DNA from: Actinernus sp. WN-2022
Taxonomy: Eukaryota > Cnidaria > Anthozoa > Actiniaria > Actinernidae
Direction: 5' to 3'
Length of the DNA stretch: 64,000 nt
Assembly (NCBI GenBank): GCA_030867875.1
Contig: JAOWCC010001589.1
Span: 80,065,537 to 80,129,536, forward strand
In this document: one piece after another, positions 40,916-53,366 of the stretch
Layout of the letters: every line of letters starts with the position of its first letter
How positions within the stretch are numbered: the first letter of the stretch is position 1
Made by a program: the position numbers and the translations under genes
Notes under the pieces: generated by a model
The model's input: only the letters and a program-made list of their open reading frames with translations
Database searches by the model: none
What the model was told of the DNA's origin: nothing

Positions 40916-41938
40916 TGTGTAGTGGATGTTAGTTGAGCGGAGAATTTTGAAAAATTGTCCCGCACGCAGTTGTTATCATAGCATTGGGCGACTTTAGAAA
41001 GGTTAAATACGAAAATAGATGTCATTTACATAACGATAGACAGTACTTGTGAGCGAAAACCGACAGCATCAAAACAAACAAAAACATATAAAGTTTATTT
41101 CAATGAACAAAAAAAATTGACTCTTAAAAAGACCGATAATTCATGCCAAGACTGACATCAAATCTAAACCAATATTTGCGGGGTCTTTGTTGGCTAGGAT
41201 GTTCATCAAAACTGCATGCTATATTATGGCATTAGAATACAGGAAAACATAACAATTCCAGATGATATAGTCAATATAGTCATATTTAATTTATAAGCTA
41301 AAAAGCTCAGATAACTGCAATTCATAATTTTGAGGAAATATCTGTCTTGTATCATGATACTGCGGCCGGTTTACTACTCGCGCTACCTAAAGAGCAACTG
41401 AACATCTATGAATTTTAGCAACACGAAGTTTGTCCGACTTGTATTTCTTTACCAAGAAGGAGAAGAAAAAAGAAAACTCAAAAAGGGTTATTCATTAGTT
41501 GATTAAAATAAACCTGTCTGAGAAAGGAAACCATATGGAATCGTTCTAAGTACTGCTTTGATTGGGAAAATATAATGTTCAGAGAACTGAAATGTCCTCT
41601 AAGAGAGACGTTAAGTAAAATTCAGTTAGGTGTTTTTGATAACTATATTTGCATCTCTGCAAAATTAAAAATATTTAACTGACATTTTGAAATCTAAAGG
41701 TAATAATAATAGCTGGAATGATATGCAATAATGCTGACCTAATTTAACTGTGATGATGTGTTATATGTATTTAGAGTGCTAGGACTGAGTAGGGCTAGTA
41801 GCTACAGGGCTATTTATTAAATGGGTGACCATAACTAGCGATTAGTATTCTGCGTGGCGTGCTCCACTGTGACCATGTGCTACCCTGCAAAGACATGTAT
41901 TTACTAAATCAAGAGTTCATTACGAAACGACGACTCAC

Positions 41939-42095
41939 CGGGCTTTGAGAAATGATCGAAGTAAGGTTTCCTCGGTTCAACATCTAGAAGAAAACTAACA
42001 CATTCAGCAAAGAACGTCTTGCCAAGTAATATGGCGTTGTAAAGATCTTGCGATAATTGTGCATTGGTAATACTTGATGGTGCACTATTAGTCAT
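41939..42095 (-). CDS. Unrecognised open frame ending at a good splice donor
   Basis: An ATG at 42095 opens 53 codons (MTNSAPSSITNAQLSQDLYN, later EPRKPYFDHFSKPG) up to a strong GTGAGT donor at 41933-41938. An acceptor-like TTCTTCTAG lies inside it at 41984, so the segment 41939-41983 could instead be a 45-bp exon. It lies just upstream of the probable first Nav exon on the same strand. The long frame ends in phase 1 and does not join that exon; the 45-bp alternative would. It could be a Nav leader exon, the first exon of another gene, or chance. I recognise no family. Confidence 0.25.
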
Positions 42096-42833
42096 TTACA
42101 CTATCGAAATAAGCTCAAAGCTCACTATCTCTGCCTAAACTTTGCTATTTGACAAGTAGAACTACTAAGACGGAAAAACTAACTCGCATAATGACAAGTC
42201 TATTGGTTTTCCAATGAGAAACACCTTGCTTGGGGTGACTGCGCTGCAAGCGCTAGCCTACAGTTGAACTAGTCTGTCTGAAAGCCGAGATTATCCACCT
42301 GCAGCTTGCTCCCCCTTACCCCCCCCCCCCCCCCCCGAAAGAACTCTCATTAATAATATAAACCTCATTTAAACATCCTGTTTATACTCATTATAAAATA
42401 GGGGGCATTATTACTGAATTTTGATTGGCTTACGAGCAGGGCATTTTTTCTTAATCAATTGGGAATTGCTGGAATTGACTGATGCATTATTGATAGTTAC
42501 TATTTGTCAATTGTAACTTAAAGTTTTGTTAGGTTTAACTTCAATGACCCATGCCTTAACATACTTGAGAATCTCAGGATTTCGAACGGCACAGACTAGC
42601 GATGGATGTACACTGAATAGCCTAACAATTTTACTCGTAGTTTTCAACCTTGTAACATACTAAATCCCATATGAACATATGATAAACTTGTATAGGCTAG
42701 GCTTGGATCAGTATACTACTGTGTTGCAGAATGATTAATTGCTGGAAGGAAGGAATGAAATGTATTTATTTATTTTAGTAGCTCCAGTATAGACGAATTT
42801 CACTTCAGTAAACTCTATTTTAAAAACATGTTT
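42096..42833. other. Upstream region, no gene recognised
   Basis: It includes a poly-C run of about 17 at 42320-42336. If the channel gene's leader exon is near 41.9-42.1 kb, its promoter would lie here, but no clear TATA or initiator element can be assigned. Confidence 0.3.
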
Positions 42834-43060
42834 AATAGACCCTTCCACGTTTTTTTTAACTTTTGATATATACGTATGACAGCAAAACCGTCGATACTGC
42901 TGAAAAGATCACCTCGAAGTTAGTAAAAATCCCAAATTTGAGAGTTTTATCGGCTTGAATAGGAGCGAAGTTATTGGCCCGCAAACTCGGAACATTTTGG
43001 GAAATTTTACAGACGTTTGTATGAAAATTTTGACTGAGGGGCAAGTTTGTTTATATATAT
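42834..43060 (+). mobile_element. Repeat family AATAGACCCTTCCAC, copy 1
   Basis: It begins AATAGACCCTTCCACG, then TTAACTTTTGATATATACGT, CGATACTGCTGAAAAGATCACC, TCGAAGTTAGTAAAAATC and GGCCCGCAAACTCGG. It shares this order with the inverted copy at about 47340-48208 and the partial copy at 46142-46247. It preserves the empty target site of the hAT-like MITE found in the inverted copy. Non-coding. Confidence 0.8.
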
Positions 43061-43388
43061 AACTTTATATAACTGGTATCGTATCGGGTCGTGACTTCAG
43101 TTTAGATAATTGGGAGCTTCGCTATTAGGCTTGCCTCAATATATATATTATATATATTGAAATGAATACACATTTAACCTTGGTTAATGTTGTGTAGGTA
43201 TAGGTGTCAATGGTGGCCTTGTATGCGGTTTTGGTTGTTTTGTGTTTTGATGAACCACAACACGATATCATACCGTGTGACCTTAAACGCTAAAACTTTG
43301 CCTCACGCAATTGACAAGAATTCAATATGGACTGGACCTTCCAGAAACAAAATTCTAGCAGCGCAATTTTAGCCCGGTTTCCACACGC

Positions 43389-43745
43389 CTCACTGGCTAG
43401 CTCAGTTGGTAGAGCACGGTCTAGATTGTGGGAGGTCGGGGGTTCGAATCTCGGTCGGGTCCTTGGGCAGGGACGTTAGTATAAGCCGTTGGCCTTGAAT
43501 TGTCTCCTACTTCCGATCAGTATTTGAAGGGGACGTGAAAGAACCTGTTGTACTACCCGAAAAAAAAGCAGGGGATTGTCACCCGGTACAGCAGCCTGGC
43601 CATTGTACTAACCACACACTCAACATTGTAAACTGAACTGCGTGGCAGCTATTAGCGCCGTAAGCAGTCCGAAAATAAATTCACTGACGGGATATGTCAG
43701 TAATATGTAAAGCGCCACGAGACTGTGTTGATATGGCGCTATAGG
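43389..43745 (+). mobile_element. tRNA-derived SINE, full length
   Basis: The head has A box TAGCTCAGTTGGTAGAGCA and B box GGGTTCGAATCTCGGTCGGG, as in a tRNA gene, at 43391-43463. The body contains GAAGGGGACGTGAAAGAACC, GCAGGGGATTGTC and TGACGGGATATGTCAGTAAT; it ends TTGATATGGCGCTATAGGAA. A 3' portion of the same family is at 10925-11178. The tRNA-like head is an internal RNA polymerase III promoter by family knowledge. Confidence 0.9.
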
Positions 43746-45050
43746 AATGACCATTATTACATGACAAGCATTTTGGTCACGGCACTCCTAACTTGGTCAC
43801 GGCACTCCTAACTTGGTCACGGCACTCAAAACAGGCGGGCCGAGACTACCTTTCAGTCAGAGTCTCAGCAACCCTAGATTTTCGGGCTTCTAGGGTTTTT
43901 CTCCTGGTTCTCCAGTCCCTCCCAGTCCAGTCCCTCCTTCAGGGGGGTTCCATTTTTGGCCTCAGGACCATCAAAATTACTGTCATCTGGAGGGTAAGTC
44001 CAGAAAATCTGGAGGGTAAGTCCAGAAAATACAGAAAACCCATGGACTTCACAATGGCATGGTATATTTCTACTACCAACCCTCTTTCATAACACATGTG
44101 AGATTGCGGCATAGAGGTAATGGGTAGAGAGAGGCCTGGCACTAGTTTTAATTCGTCCGAATTGGTCCTTGCATTCAGTACATTACTAGTTTTGAGCAAT
44201 TGTCAAAGCTGAAAACACTACCAAAATGGCACAATTTCAAAACTAAATATGTTTTACCTGCCATCCTAGCTAGAATTGGTATTTCAATCATGAGTTACAT
44301 CATTATTAGTAGAAACAGAGACAGGTTAGAAAAAATTGGGCTATTTGCATTTTTGCGGTTGTCTGGCCTCATTTTAATATCATACTTTTGCAAAATGGCC
44401 ATATTCACACAAACGCTTTTCTGACTATATTGAATTTTTTTTTTTAGCTTTAGCCATTATTACATGACAAGCATTTTGGTCACGGCACTCCTAACTTGGT
44501 CACGGCACTCCTAACTTGGTCACGGCACTCCTAACTTGGTCACGGCACTCCTAACTTGGTCACGGCACTCCTAACTTGGTCACGGCACTCCTAACTTGGT
44601 CACGGCACTCCTAACTTGGTCACGGCACTCCTAACTTGGTCACAGCACTCCTAACTTGGTCACGGCACTCCTAACTTGATCACGGCACTCCTAACTTGGT
44701 CACGGCACTCCTAACTTGGTCACAGCACTCCTAACTTGGTCACGGCACTCCTAACTTGGTCACAGCACTCCTAACTTGGTCACGGCACTCCTAACTTGGT
44801 CACAGCACTCCTAACTTGGTCACGGCACTCCTAACTTGGTCACGGCACTCCTAACTTGGTCACGGCACTCCTAACTTGGTCACAGCACTCCTAACTTGGT
44901 CACGGCACTCCTAACTTGGTCACGGCACTCCTAACTTGGTCACGGCACTCAAAACAGGCGGGCCGAGACTACCTTTCAGTCAGGGTCTCAGCAACCCTAG
45001 ATTTTCGGGCTTCTAGGGTTTTTCTCCTGGTTCTCCAGTCCCTCCCCCAC
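43746..45050. repeat. Direct duplication containing a 20-bp array of TTGGTCACGGCACTCCTAAC
   Basis: CCATTATTACATGACAAGCA starts two copies, at 43751 and 44454. Each continues with tandem TTGGTCACGGCACTCCTAAC units: three in the first copy, about 24 in the second (44474-44950). Both then read AAACAGGCGGGCCGAGACTA and CTAGATTTTCGGGCTTCTAG. Array length is the main difference. The second copy ends in a CACCCC microsatellite near 45050. The left copy directly follows the SINE. Confidence 0.9.
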
Positions 45051-45084
45051 CCCCACCCCCACCCCCTTCCCCCGCCGGCCCCAA

Positions 45085-45657
45085 TTATGTTTTCCAACTG
45101 AATTTGATCTCGGAAAGCACGTAAGTGCTATGTGGGTAAATTATATGAATGATACGAGTCTCCGTCCAGGTTAGCCAAGTACTAGTGCTATAGGAATTGT
45201 GGCCTGGATAGTAGTTTTTTACCTCTCGTAACCAAAGAGTAAAACTAAGCCAATCGAAATGAGGATCTATTACGTCCGGTGTCCCACACAAACCAAGTTG
45301 GGCCCGTAGCTGTTTGTCATTATGATTAATAATCTTCATATCTCTGGTGTACAGGGATGACACCACGATAGCTGAAATCGTCCCTAAGAACCGGACTAGC
45401 AATCTCCAAGAATTTGTTCCGAACTCGCCACGAAACCTTTAAATAGAAAACTAACATTTGTTTTGATTATCGAAGAGCAACTCAATCCAAATTTCACCCA
45501 TTCGTTGACACTTTGAAAATTCGTTGAAAATTTGATGCTCTTCTGCTGAATACTCACTAAAATCGAGAGTCCAAAACTCTCCAAAATTTCCACGTTTTCT
45601 TATAAATTGAATACTTTTGCACCTCTTCAAAATGTCGAAAGAAACCGCGAGCTGCAT
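45085..45657 (-). other. Unrecognised open frames
   Basis: Two minus-strand frames, 45085-45402 (IINHNDKQLRAQLGLCGTPD, WLREVKNYYPGHNS) and 45396-45593. Their composition looks more protein-like than most random frames here, and a chain of exons cannot be excluded. I recognise no domain and see no start or splice signals that decide the matter. Confidence 0.2.
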
Positions 45658-45713
45658 GAACTATTATCTAATCAGTTATCGTGACACATTTACTGTTATT
45701 ACTAGAGCAGGTT

Positions 45714-45840
45714 TCAATAGCCCACTTCCGTTATATGCTTTATTTTCTCAGAGAAAATAATAAATTTAATTTGGCACGGGGTTTCGTATTGAAACCTTTG
45801 TGCGTGACAAGTAAAGCATATCGCGGAAGTGGGCTATTGA
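45714..45840. mobile_element. Hairpin MITE, TCAATAGCCCACTTCCG ends
   Basis: TCAATAGCCCACTTCCG at the left and CGGAAGTGGGCTATTGA at the right are perfect inverted copies, followed inward by TATATGCTTTA/TAAAGCATATC. 127 bp. Confidence 0.88.
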
Positions 45841-46105
45841 CTGTAGTAAAACCAAAACCAAAGCAATTACAATGAACCAATCACGAACTAAAGTGAATAC
45901 CGATTGGTTTCACTGCCATGAGAAAGCAACCAATCAGGAGGAAAAGTAAACGCAATCGTGGATTGATGGCGTGACGGACCAAAACCAAAACAACGATTGG
46001 TTTTCCACTGGAATTTGATTCGCTGACTGATTACAAAACAATTTCACAGCCAATAGAAAAGCTAAGTAAACGCAAAACCAAAGCAATCACCGAAAACTCT
46101 CAACA
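45841..46105. mobile_element. CCAAT-rich MITE, copy 3
   Basis: It shares AACCAATCACGAACT, AAACGCAATCGTGGATTGAT and GGCGTGACGGACCA with the inverse of 15370-15657, so it is the same family in opposite orientation. The terminal TAGAGCGG repeats are eroded. Confidence 0.7.
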
Positions 46106-46141
46106 AATTTAACGTGCGGTACAAGCTTTTAGTGCAAATCT

Positions 46142-46247
46142 AATAGACCCTTCCACTGTTTTTTTTAACTTTTGATATATACGTATAACAGCAAAACTGT
46201 CCATACTGCTGAAAAGAGCACCTAGTCAAAATCCCAAATTTGAGAGT
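46142..46247 (+). mobile_element. Repeat family AATAGACCCTTCCAC, copy 2, truncated
   Basis: AATAGACCCTTCCAC, TTGATATATACGTATAACAG and TACTGCTGAAAAGAGCACCT match copy 1, but the similarity ends at CCCAAATTTGAGAGTTAT. A TTATTA microsatellite follows at about 46296-46325. Confidence 0.8.
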
Positions 46248-46249
46248 TA

Positions 46250-47230
46250 TTACTCGGGCTGCCTGTGGCAGCGCCGAGTCTAAAAATGCAAGTCGTTATT
46301 ATTATTATTTTTTATTATTTTTATTTGATGTCGGACGGATTCTGCGCATGCGTTAAAGGTCAAATTCACACCAGTCAGATTGCATTGTGCTGGTCACGCA
46401 ACAATCGCCAGGTTAATTTATTTACATAATTAAATACAGTAAATCAAGATGGTGGACGAAGGCGCGATAAATGCGATAAATGCAAACAATAATATAATGG
46501 TTTGAAAGAGCACACCAACATAAGCAAGATTGCCGAATTTTAGGATGCTATCAGTTCATAGTTTTAATGTATATGCTCTTCCAGCCATAACAGCTTTGGT
46601 CTCCGATGAGTTTTATTGAATAAGATGATTGCACTCGGCACGCGGCTACATTCTTTTGTTTTTGCCTTAATTAATACAGGAAAACCTGACCTTTGTAACT
46701 TTTCAATCTTTAGGTGAAGTCTTACAACGATATTGCATGGGAAAAGACGAGTTTGGGATACAGTTTAAATAGGACTTGACAGTCTATATAGTAAGCATGT
46801 CTCGTTGGTTGGCCAGCGAAGAGGCAAAACTCGCTTGACAAGATCGACGTTTGTCGCTTTGTTTCAATCCTCTGTATTTCAGCCAAAGTTTAAGCTGTTC
46901 GACAGTATAATCATCAGGTTCTCTTTCAAAATATGGTCCAGGAAAGCAGTCATTTCTGGTAGAATAGACAGAGGACGAACTGAAGTGCTAGTCAATTCTT
47001 GTAAGTTGTTACAAGAAAAGCGGTTTATTTGTCTGAGTCTTGGCGGGGGGTCTAGACATGTGACGTAATTACCGCGCTCCGCTATAAGCGTGCGTAACAT
47101 GAACAAGTAGAGGTCAACTTCTTTAATTTACATACACGAGAAAAACAAAAATATTAAATTACATATATATACTAGGGGAGCAGAGAATGAATGTCACCGC
47201 GCTACCAGCCACTCCTAAAGACTGCTAAAT
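46250..47230. other. No gene recognised
   Basis: It begins with GGGCTGCCTGTGGCAGCGCC, a small perfect-stem hairpin. A plus-strand frame at 46805-47068 (FVALFQSSVFQPKFKLFDSI) matches no known family. Confidence 0.4.
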
Positions 47231-47235
47231 TCAGT

Positions 47236-48208
47236 TCATAATTCTTCCCTTCGGTTATTACTAGAGGATTTCAAATGAAAGTGTAATTTCATCTTCAATC
47301 TCATGTGGCCCGAGTGAAAGCCCAGATGGGCTCTTGTCTTGAATAGGAGCAACGTTATAGGCCCGCAAACTCGGAAAAGTTTACAGACGTTTGTATGGAA
47401 AGTTTGACTGTGGGGCACGTTTGTGTTCCCCAGTCGAAATTTCCATACAAACGTCTGTAAAATTTTCCAATTTTCCGCTGGTGGGGATTTGCTCATATTC
47501 AAGATATAACTCTCAATTTGGGATTTTGACTAACTTCGAGGTGGTCCCGGGGGGGGGGGGTACTCCTGTTTGTGACGTATTATGTATGTGCCGCCCAGGT
47601 GGGTCAGGGTTTTGAGCTCAGTTTGGGCAGGTAGGGTCAGGGTTTTGACCTGATTTGGGCAGATCAGGGTCAGGATTTAAGTATAATTTGGGTGCAGTCA
47701 GGGTCGGGGTTCAGTATTTTTTAGGCAGTTAATTTTTTTTAGCTACTATGTCAAAAAAAGACCTTATGTTGCCGCATTTTTATCGCCTGCCCACATGCAA
47801 GCACTGAGGTTCCCATACATCGTGACGCCGCTAATTTTATCTATGTACTTCATCTGATGATTTGTTTACCCAATGCCACGTCCCGACTTGAAATGTTCCG
47901 TATTTTGCATGCAATCCCGGTACGCGGTATACCGGCCGGGATAAATATCCGACCGTGTTTTGAAAACAATTTAAAGAAGGGGCAATCAGGTTTTTTTTCT
48001 CCAAAAACTGGGTAATCAGGGTTTTGGAGCTCGGATTGGGTCAAACAGGGTCAGGGTTTGAGCCTCTTGGCCTCACATATATACCCATTTTTCATGTAAG
48101 TACCCCCCCCCCCCCCCCCCCGGGGAGGTGGTCTTTTCAGCAGTATCGACGGTTTCGCTGTTATACGTATATATCAAAAGTTAAAAAAAAAACGTGGAAG
48201 GGTCTATT
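47236..48208 (-). mobile_element. Repeat family AATAGACCCTTCCAC, copy 3, split by a hAT-like MITE
   Basis: Read on the minus strand it starts at 48208 with AATAGACCCTTCCACG and TTGATATATACGTATAACAG, then is interrupted at 48125-47547, resumes CCTCGAAGTTAGTCAAAATC and ends in an inverted pair around 47380-47467 (TTTACAGACGTTTGTATGGA and its inverse). The start matches copy 1. Confidence 0.82.
47547..48125. mobile_element. hAT-like MITE with poly-G/poly-C ends, target duplication and empty site
   Basis: It begins CCGGGGGG, a G run, then TACTCC, and ends GTACCCC, a long C run, then CGGGG. AGGTGGTC is duplicated at 47539-47546 and 48126-48133. The related copy at 42900 has the unoccupied site reading (inverted) TCGAGGTGATCTTTTC. 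The 8-bp duplication indicates hAT. The interior has repeated GTCAGGGTTTTGA and TTTGGGCAG words. Confidence 0.92.
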
Positions 48209-48783
48209 CCAACCAAATTTAACAGGAATGTTTGAGTTTCACGATATTTGAAAACTAGAACTAGCTACTATTTGTTATTGCTCAAGTAACTAAACAGACG
48301 GACTCATCTAAACATTTTGTTTTCTTTCAGGTTGCCATTGAGGAGAAGTTTGGGAAAGCGAGAAATCGGCGGCTAGCAGGCTAAGTATTACAGCTGGTGG
48401 GGGCCTGCTTTTACTTCACACACACTCCCCACTGTTTTGGACACACTACACTCGACTCACGGTTTATTTTTACGGAGGGGAGAAAACTGAGGAGGAAAGC
48501 TTCGAGGTTAGCATCGGAAATACCAGGAGACCGATATTTAAATGTCTCGGCATATCATTTTCAAGTTCTCCCAAATTTACCCGATTATAACTTACATTTT
48601 TCCTTTACAAGACAAATGCAGACATTGCGCTCATACTGACGAAAATGACGTGCTTACTATATTTACCAGCCAATCAGAAACCAAGAACCAATCCGAAGTT
48701 AGTTAAAGGGTTTTCAACCAAATTAATCAATACTTCAAAAGTATAAAACCAATACATAGCTAACGCCATTTTCATAGGTTGCA

Positions 48784-48886
48784 CTTCTTAAATTTATCAC
48801 TTATCGCTTCTCACTTCTCATTTATCACTTATCGCTTCTCATTTATCACTTATCGCTTCTCACTTCTCGTTTATCACTTCTCTTAG
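48784..48886. repeat. Minisatellite TTATCACTTATCGCTTCTCA
   Basis: About five units mixing TTATCACTTATCGCTTCTCA and ACTTCTCATTTATC. It is pyrimidine-rich on this strand and non-coding. Confidence 0.85.
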
Positions 48887-49735
48887 TCTTAATTAGGGTG
48901 ACCTAAGCCAAAGGAATAAAATGAGACAGTTCGGTTATACATACCATTCTCCCGTATAATTATTTGTAATACTATATACAATAGTTATCGCTGCTAACGA
49001 TTTCAATAACAATATTATTATGTTAACTGAGACCCACTTTACGTACATCGATATGTCATTTTCCGTGTGATTATACTACTTCCTGAGTCCGGAGAATAAA
49101 ACAGCGTAAAATGTAATTTCTGACGATTGAGCGACGCAGGAGCGATATAGTTAGAAATTGATATTCTGCCGGCACGGTAAAGAGGTTTGGGGAGGAGACT
49201 ATAGCATTATGGGTAAATAAAATGCTTCTAGCATATATAATGCTTCGAGCGGGAAAAGTAGTCATTCTTGGCCAGTCAGCTCCACGTTTGTTTCGAATTT
49301 ATTTTATTTATCTTATTGATTATAGTACGCCGGTTACTTTGTATTGACTTAGTAAGTCGATTGTTAGTTCTCTAGCCCTCGGAGAATTCGGGTTGCTGCA
49401 TAGGTCGAGGAGTACGTTTCCGCATTTCCCCACGTTTTTTGGCCACAACCCCAGGGTGGTTTTTTCGTGGTTTAAGCGGTTTTTCGTATCTGGCAGTTTC
49501 CCATTAGTTAGGAATACAATTTATATTAGTTAATTGTATTGTAGTACGGCGTGTCTGGCGATAGCCTGGGTAACCAGCCGACTCTTATCGCTCCCTGCGA
49601 AAGAGACGTCTGGGAAGCGAGGCAGAGAATTCCATACTGATGACGTAGCAGATAGCCGTTTCACGATGCATAAATTAGTTTGCAATTCTCAGAAGCCGAA
49701 TGCGAACAACAGAGTTCTTTTCAAGGAATATAACT
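48887..49735. other. No gene recognised
   Basis: I found no exon, RNA gene or clear inverted repeat. Short open frames on both strands lack family signatures. Confidence 0.35.
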
Positions 49736-50760
49736 ACCGAGGCTGCTCGTTTGCTTGGTAGTGGATCACCGTCATTAACAACCATGAAATTCAAGCCTAT
49801 TTATTGTGTGTCGGTAGCTCGTTTGCTTCTTTCTTTCAGCGGCAGGGCCCGTCAAGAGAATTTGTCCTACGACTGTCAAAACATAATAGTTGTTTACGAT
49901 GTTTATAATTTCAAAACCTACACACAGCACAGCAGGCCACTTTTCAAGCCAGCTCTTTTGCCAGGTCACGGCAGTAGCCGAAGAGGTTAGCTATATAGAA
50001 TGCAGTTATTTCCAAGGTATATTACAGAGGCTGCCCGTTTGAACGGCCATCACGTTCGTGATTCATAGTGTACTTTTATTATTCATTTAGATGTTTATTC
50101 ATTAGATTCATGGCCGAGATTCACTGCCTAGCAAAAGACCCGGCTTGAAAAGTGGCCCTGTGTTCTGTGATAGCTCAGTGTGTGTAGGTTTATATGAAAT
50201 TATAAACAACTATTACAGTATCCTTTTTGATCACTTACTTGTAAATGTTTTGACAGTACAACATTTCGCTTTACTAGCCGCTGAAACATTGTATTGTGGG
50301 ATCGAAATGCGGACAAATATTTCAAAATGGCTGTCTCGGACATAGTTGTTCCTGCGTGCGGTATGGATAATTTTAGAGTTTTACTCACAGAAGATGAAGT
50401 ACGTTCCAGGTGCCAAATTAATCAAACCACCTGGTGAATGTAATTTTTTGGAGCTGAAACGTTGGTCAGATACCCTAGTTCCAGAGGTTTTCTCTATGTT
50501 TTTTCTGCAGTGCGAGTGACGTGCCACGGAGGGGAAAAAGTGTTAAAATACAAGAATTGGTTGATTGAAAGGATGTATTGCTCTTAAAATCAAGGTTGAC
50601 CCGAAGGTTCCTGGCTGTAATTTATCAGCATATCGTGAATCTGATCGACAAATACCCCAAAAACAGTGCTTCGTAGCACCTGCTTTCTTCATAGCTATAC
50701 ATAAACTTGAGTTGGGTTCTGGAATATTTGTCCTCATTTCAATACCATGATGCAATTATG
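49736..50760. repeat. Nested inverted repeats, probably a decayed fold-back element
   Basis: GTTGTTTACGATGTTTATAA, CAAAACCTACACACAG and GGCCACTTTTCAAGCC at 49889-49955 recur inverted at about 50133-50213 (GGCTTGAAAAGTGGCC, TGTGTGTAGGTTT, TTATAAACAAC). GGGATCGAAATGCGGACAAA at 50298 recurs inverted near 50727-50750. The two pairs may be arms of one larger structure. Confidence 0.6.
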
Positions 50761-53362
50761 AGTTTTCTATATTTAGAATCTGGGCAGAACGCTATTAATA
50801 CAATCAATAAGTCAAATTCATAAAATTGCCAAAGAATAATGCGCACTGGTTGGCTAAAACCCTGCCGGTTTAAATATGAGAACGTGGTCCTCATTAAAGT
50901 AACAAAACCGTTTTCCATGTTTTTTGTTCTCTTAGTATATCGAGCGAAAACCACAAAAAACTTGAAAATTACTCTGCGATCCCGGCCTATCGGCGCTTCA
51001 GGATTTTCATCAAGTTTTTTGTTTTGTTTTCCCAACATCTTTGAATGTGTTTTAATGCTTAACTTTACGTCTGACCCCTCTTATGTCATAAATAATAATC
51101 AAACGTCAAATCAGATCCTTTTAAGTTTCTAACTGAATGCTTGAGCTGTTTTGACTTTTAAGTACCGCACTGTTAGCAGGTTCTCTAGCTCTTAATTTGG
51201 CGATATATAGATGCGCGTATACGCGGCTATTATTTGGCTGGCAGCTGCGGGAAACGTTTAGATTTTTAGTAATTCTATACTGTAAGCACTCCATCTGTTA
51301 AGTATCCATCTCGTACGTATTTGTACCCGCAAAATATTCACGGAATGGATATTATTTTGTATTTTGGATGTGTTTAGTATTAAGGTTTGTTTAACACAAA
51401 AACCTCCTTTGATATTGTCAATATAGAAGTCTGACGTAAAGCGAAGTCGATATTGACTTAGTCCTATTCTCACAGGGAAGCTGATTATCACTGATTCACT
51501 AGACTGCGATAACGGAAAAAGACAACTTTATAGATATGGATTCTTCTGACTTCAAACATTTCATATTTCCATTCTGTATGTTTCTATTTATTTACTCGCT
51601 TTGTAAATATAACAAATTAGAAAACAAATTGTTGAGTCAACTGAGTATTCAAATTTGATTCTTAGTGTAGGATTATTAAACTTGTCAGTCTACGTTGAGA
51701 AATCAATGAATTATTGCTCGAATCTAGTGATATTAATGCCGACTCGGAAATGATTTCTTGTTATAATGAGTTATTTTACTTCAATGTCCTTTACATATTA
51801 AAACCACAATTTTATAAGCACATTGAAATGACACTCATTTAGACATCGTCACAGTTATATGGTCACCTCGATTCGAGTATAGATCATTCTTCAAGTCAAA
51901 CTAAGATAGGGCTTCCAAAATGGCGCAAAGTAACTGTTGAATGGTCTAAGTCGTTTAAAATCGCACGCATTAAAACGTTTGTTCGATAGTATAGTGATTT
52001 TTTAAATATTCTGAGTGACCGTATTTTTTCCATCGTCTAATCGTTCAAGGATCATTACGAGTCCATAAATACGCCAGGTTCACGAGGAAATACCTTATTC
52101 AAGTCACTAACCGTTTGTGTGGACTTCATTTCTGCTTTCTCGTATCTCCATTATCAGTGCAGTGTCATCTTCTCGACATTTTAACATCCATTATCGCGGT
52201 TTAAATCCGTTAAGCGAACGTTCTGACCCACTCATCGGCCTGTTTTCGTAATCAAAGCGCAATTTAGCTTCTGCTAACATATTGTAATATTGTATTAATA
52301 CGATCTAATAGGCTGTTTGATAATTAACTGTTGGTTAACGATGTATTATTGGCCAGAGGCCCATCGATTCAAAATGTCACCACTGGTACTGCATGGAACG
52401 GGTTTAAAACACTCCCTCAGCTCTCCAAACTATGGACTGATAATTCAATTCAAGAAAAAAGTTAAATGCGTTTCTGATATTCTGTATTGGTGTTGACGGT
52501 GTGAGATTTCAATTTAATGTCACTTTCGAACATTTGTGAAAGGAATAAGGATACGGAGATGTTTGTTTTTACCAGGGGGAGGTGAAGAGAATTCCCTCGG
52601 TATCTCCTCGCACTTGCTATCCAATTATATTAATACTGATGACGTTTTTGTTTATTGTAATACAGCTCTTCTAAATCGTATTTTCAAACTGCTTATTGAA
52701 GCTGGATGTGTGTTTTCCTGGCAATACATTAAAGTTCCTAGAAAAAGCCATGTCATTTTATACTCAAATCTGAACCAGCATAGAAACAATCCGTCATTTG
52801 ATAAAAATAGTGAGACAGGTGAATTTTAGAAGCGATGTTTCACGTGCGACAAGTTGTTAAAGCAGCCTGGAGGCGTGGAGCCTTCAGTGTTAACCACTTG
52901 AGCACTAATAAAAGTACTTACCTCCAGTGAGATAACCGCGGTTGGTTTAAATTTTATCCCAACAATCAGATTTGCAGAGCTCAGAAGACGAACATTACAA
53001 ATCTTTTATTCACAGAAATTTGACACTGGCTTTCTACGGTACGATTCCTTTCAAATTCCTTTCGATGTTTTGACAGCGAACCGTTTCAGACTCATAGTGT
53101 GCCTTTGTCCACTTCCCTGGCGCATTCGCAGGATGAATACAGTACCGTTGAGGACTATAGAAATTTTAAAATACCTTTTCACGGAATGTCCATAAAGCAG
53201 TCGTAATTTTAGTTTAGCATGAAAATTCTAAACCAGTGAAAACACTTTGTTTTCACGCTTCAAGCTCAGTTTCTGCACGACTTGAATTAAAGATGAAAAT
53301 TTAAAAGAAAACCTAGACACACTAGACACATTTCACTCTTCTGATTACTGTAATAAACTTGC
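50761..53362. other. No gene recognised
   Basis: 2.6 kb of AT-rich DNA with short open frames only. The plus-strand frame at 52536-52829 (RIRRCLFLPGGGEENSLGIS) has no known family match. No tandem array or clear inverted repeat was noticed. Confidence 0.4.
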
Positions 53363-53366
53363 TTAA

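Noticed and set aside
43391..43463. Functional tRNA gene
   Set aside because: A and B boxes are present, but the sequence continues into a SINE body with a second copy at 10925-11178, so it is the tRNA-derived head of a retroposon.
46805..47106. Overlapping plus and minus frames (87 and 75 codons)
   Set aside because: No start or splice context and no family; they mirror each other and look like chance open frames.
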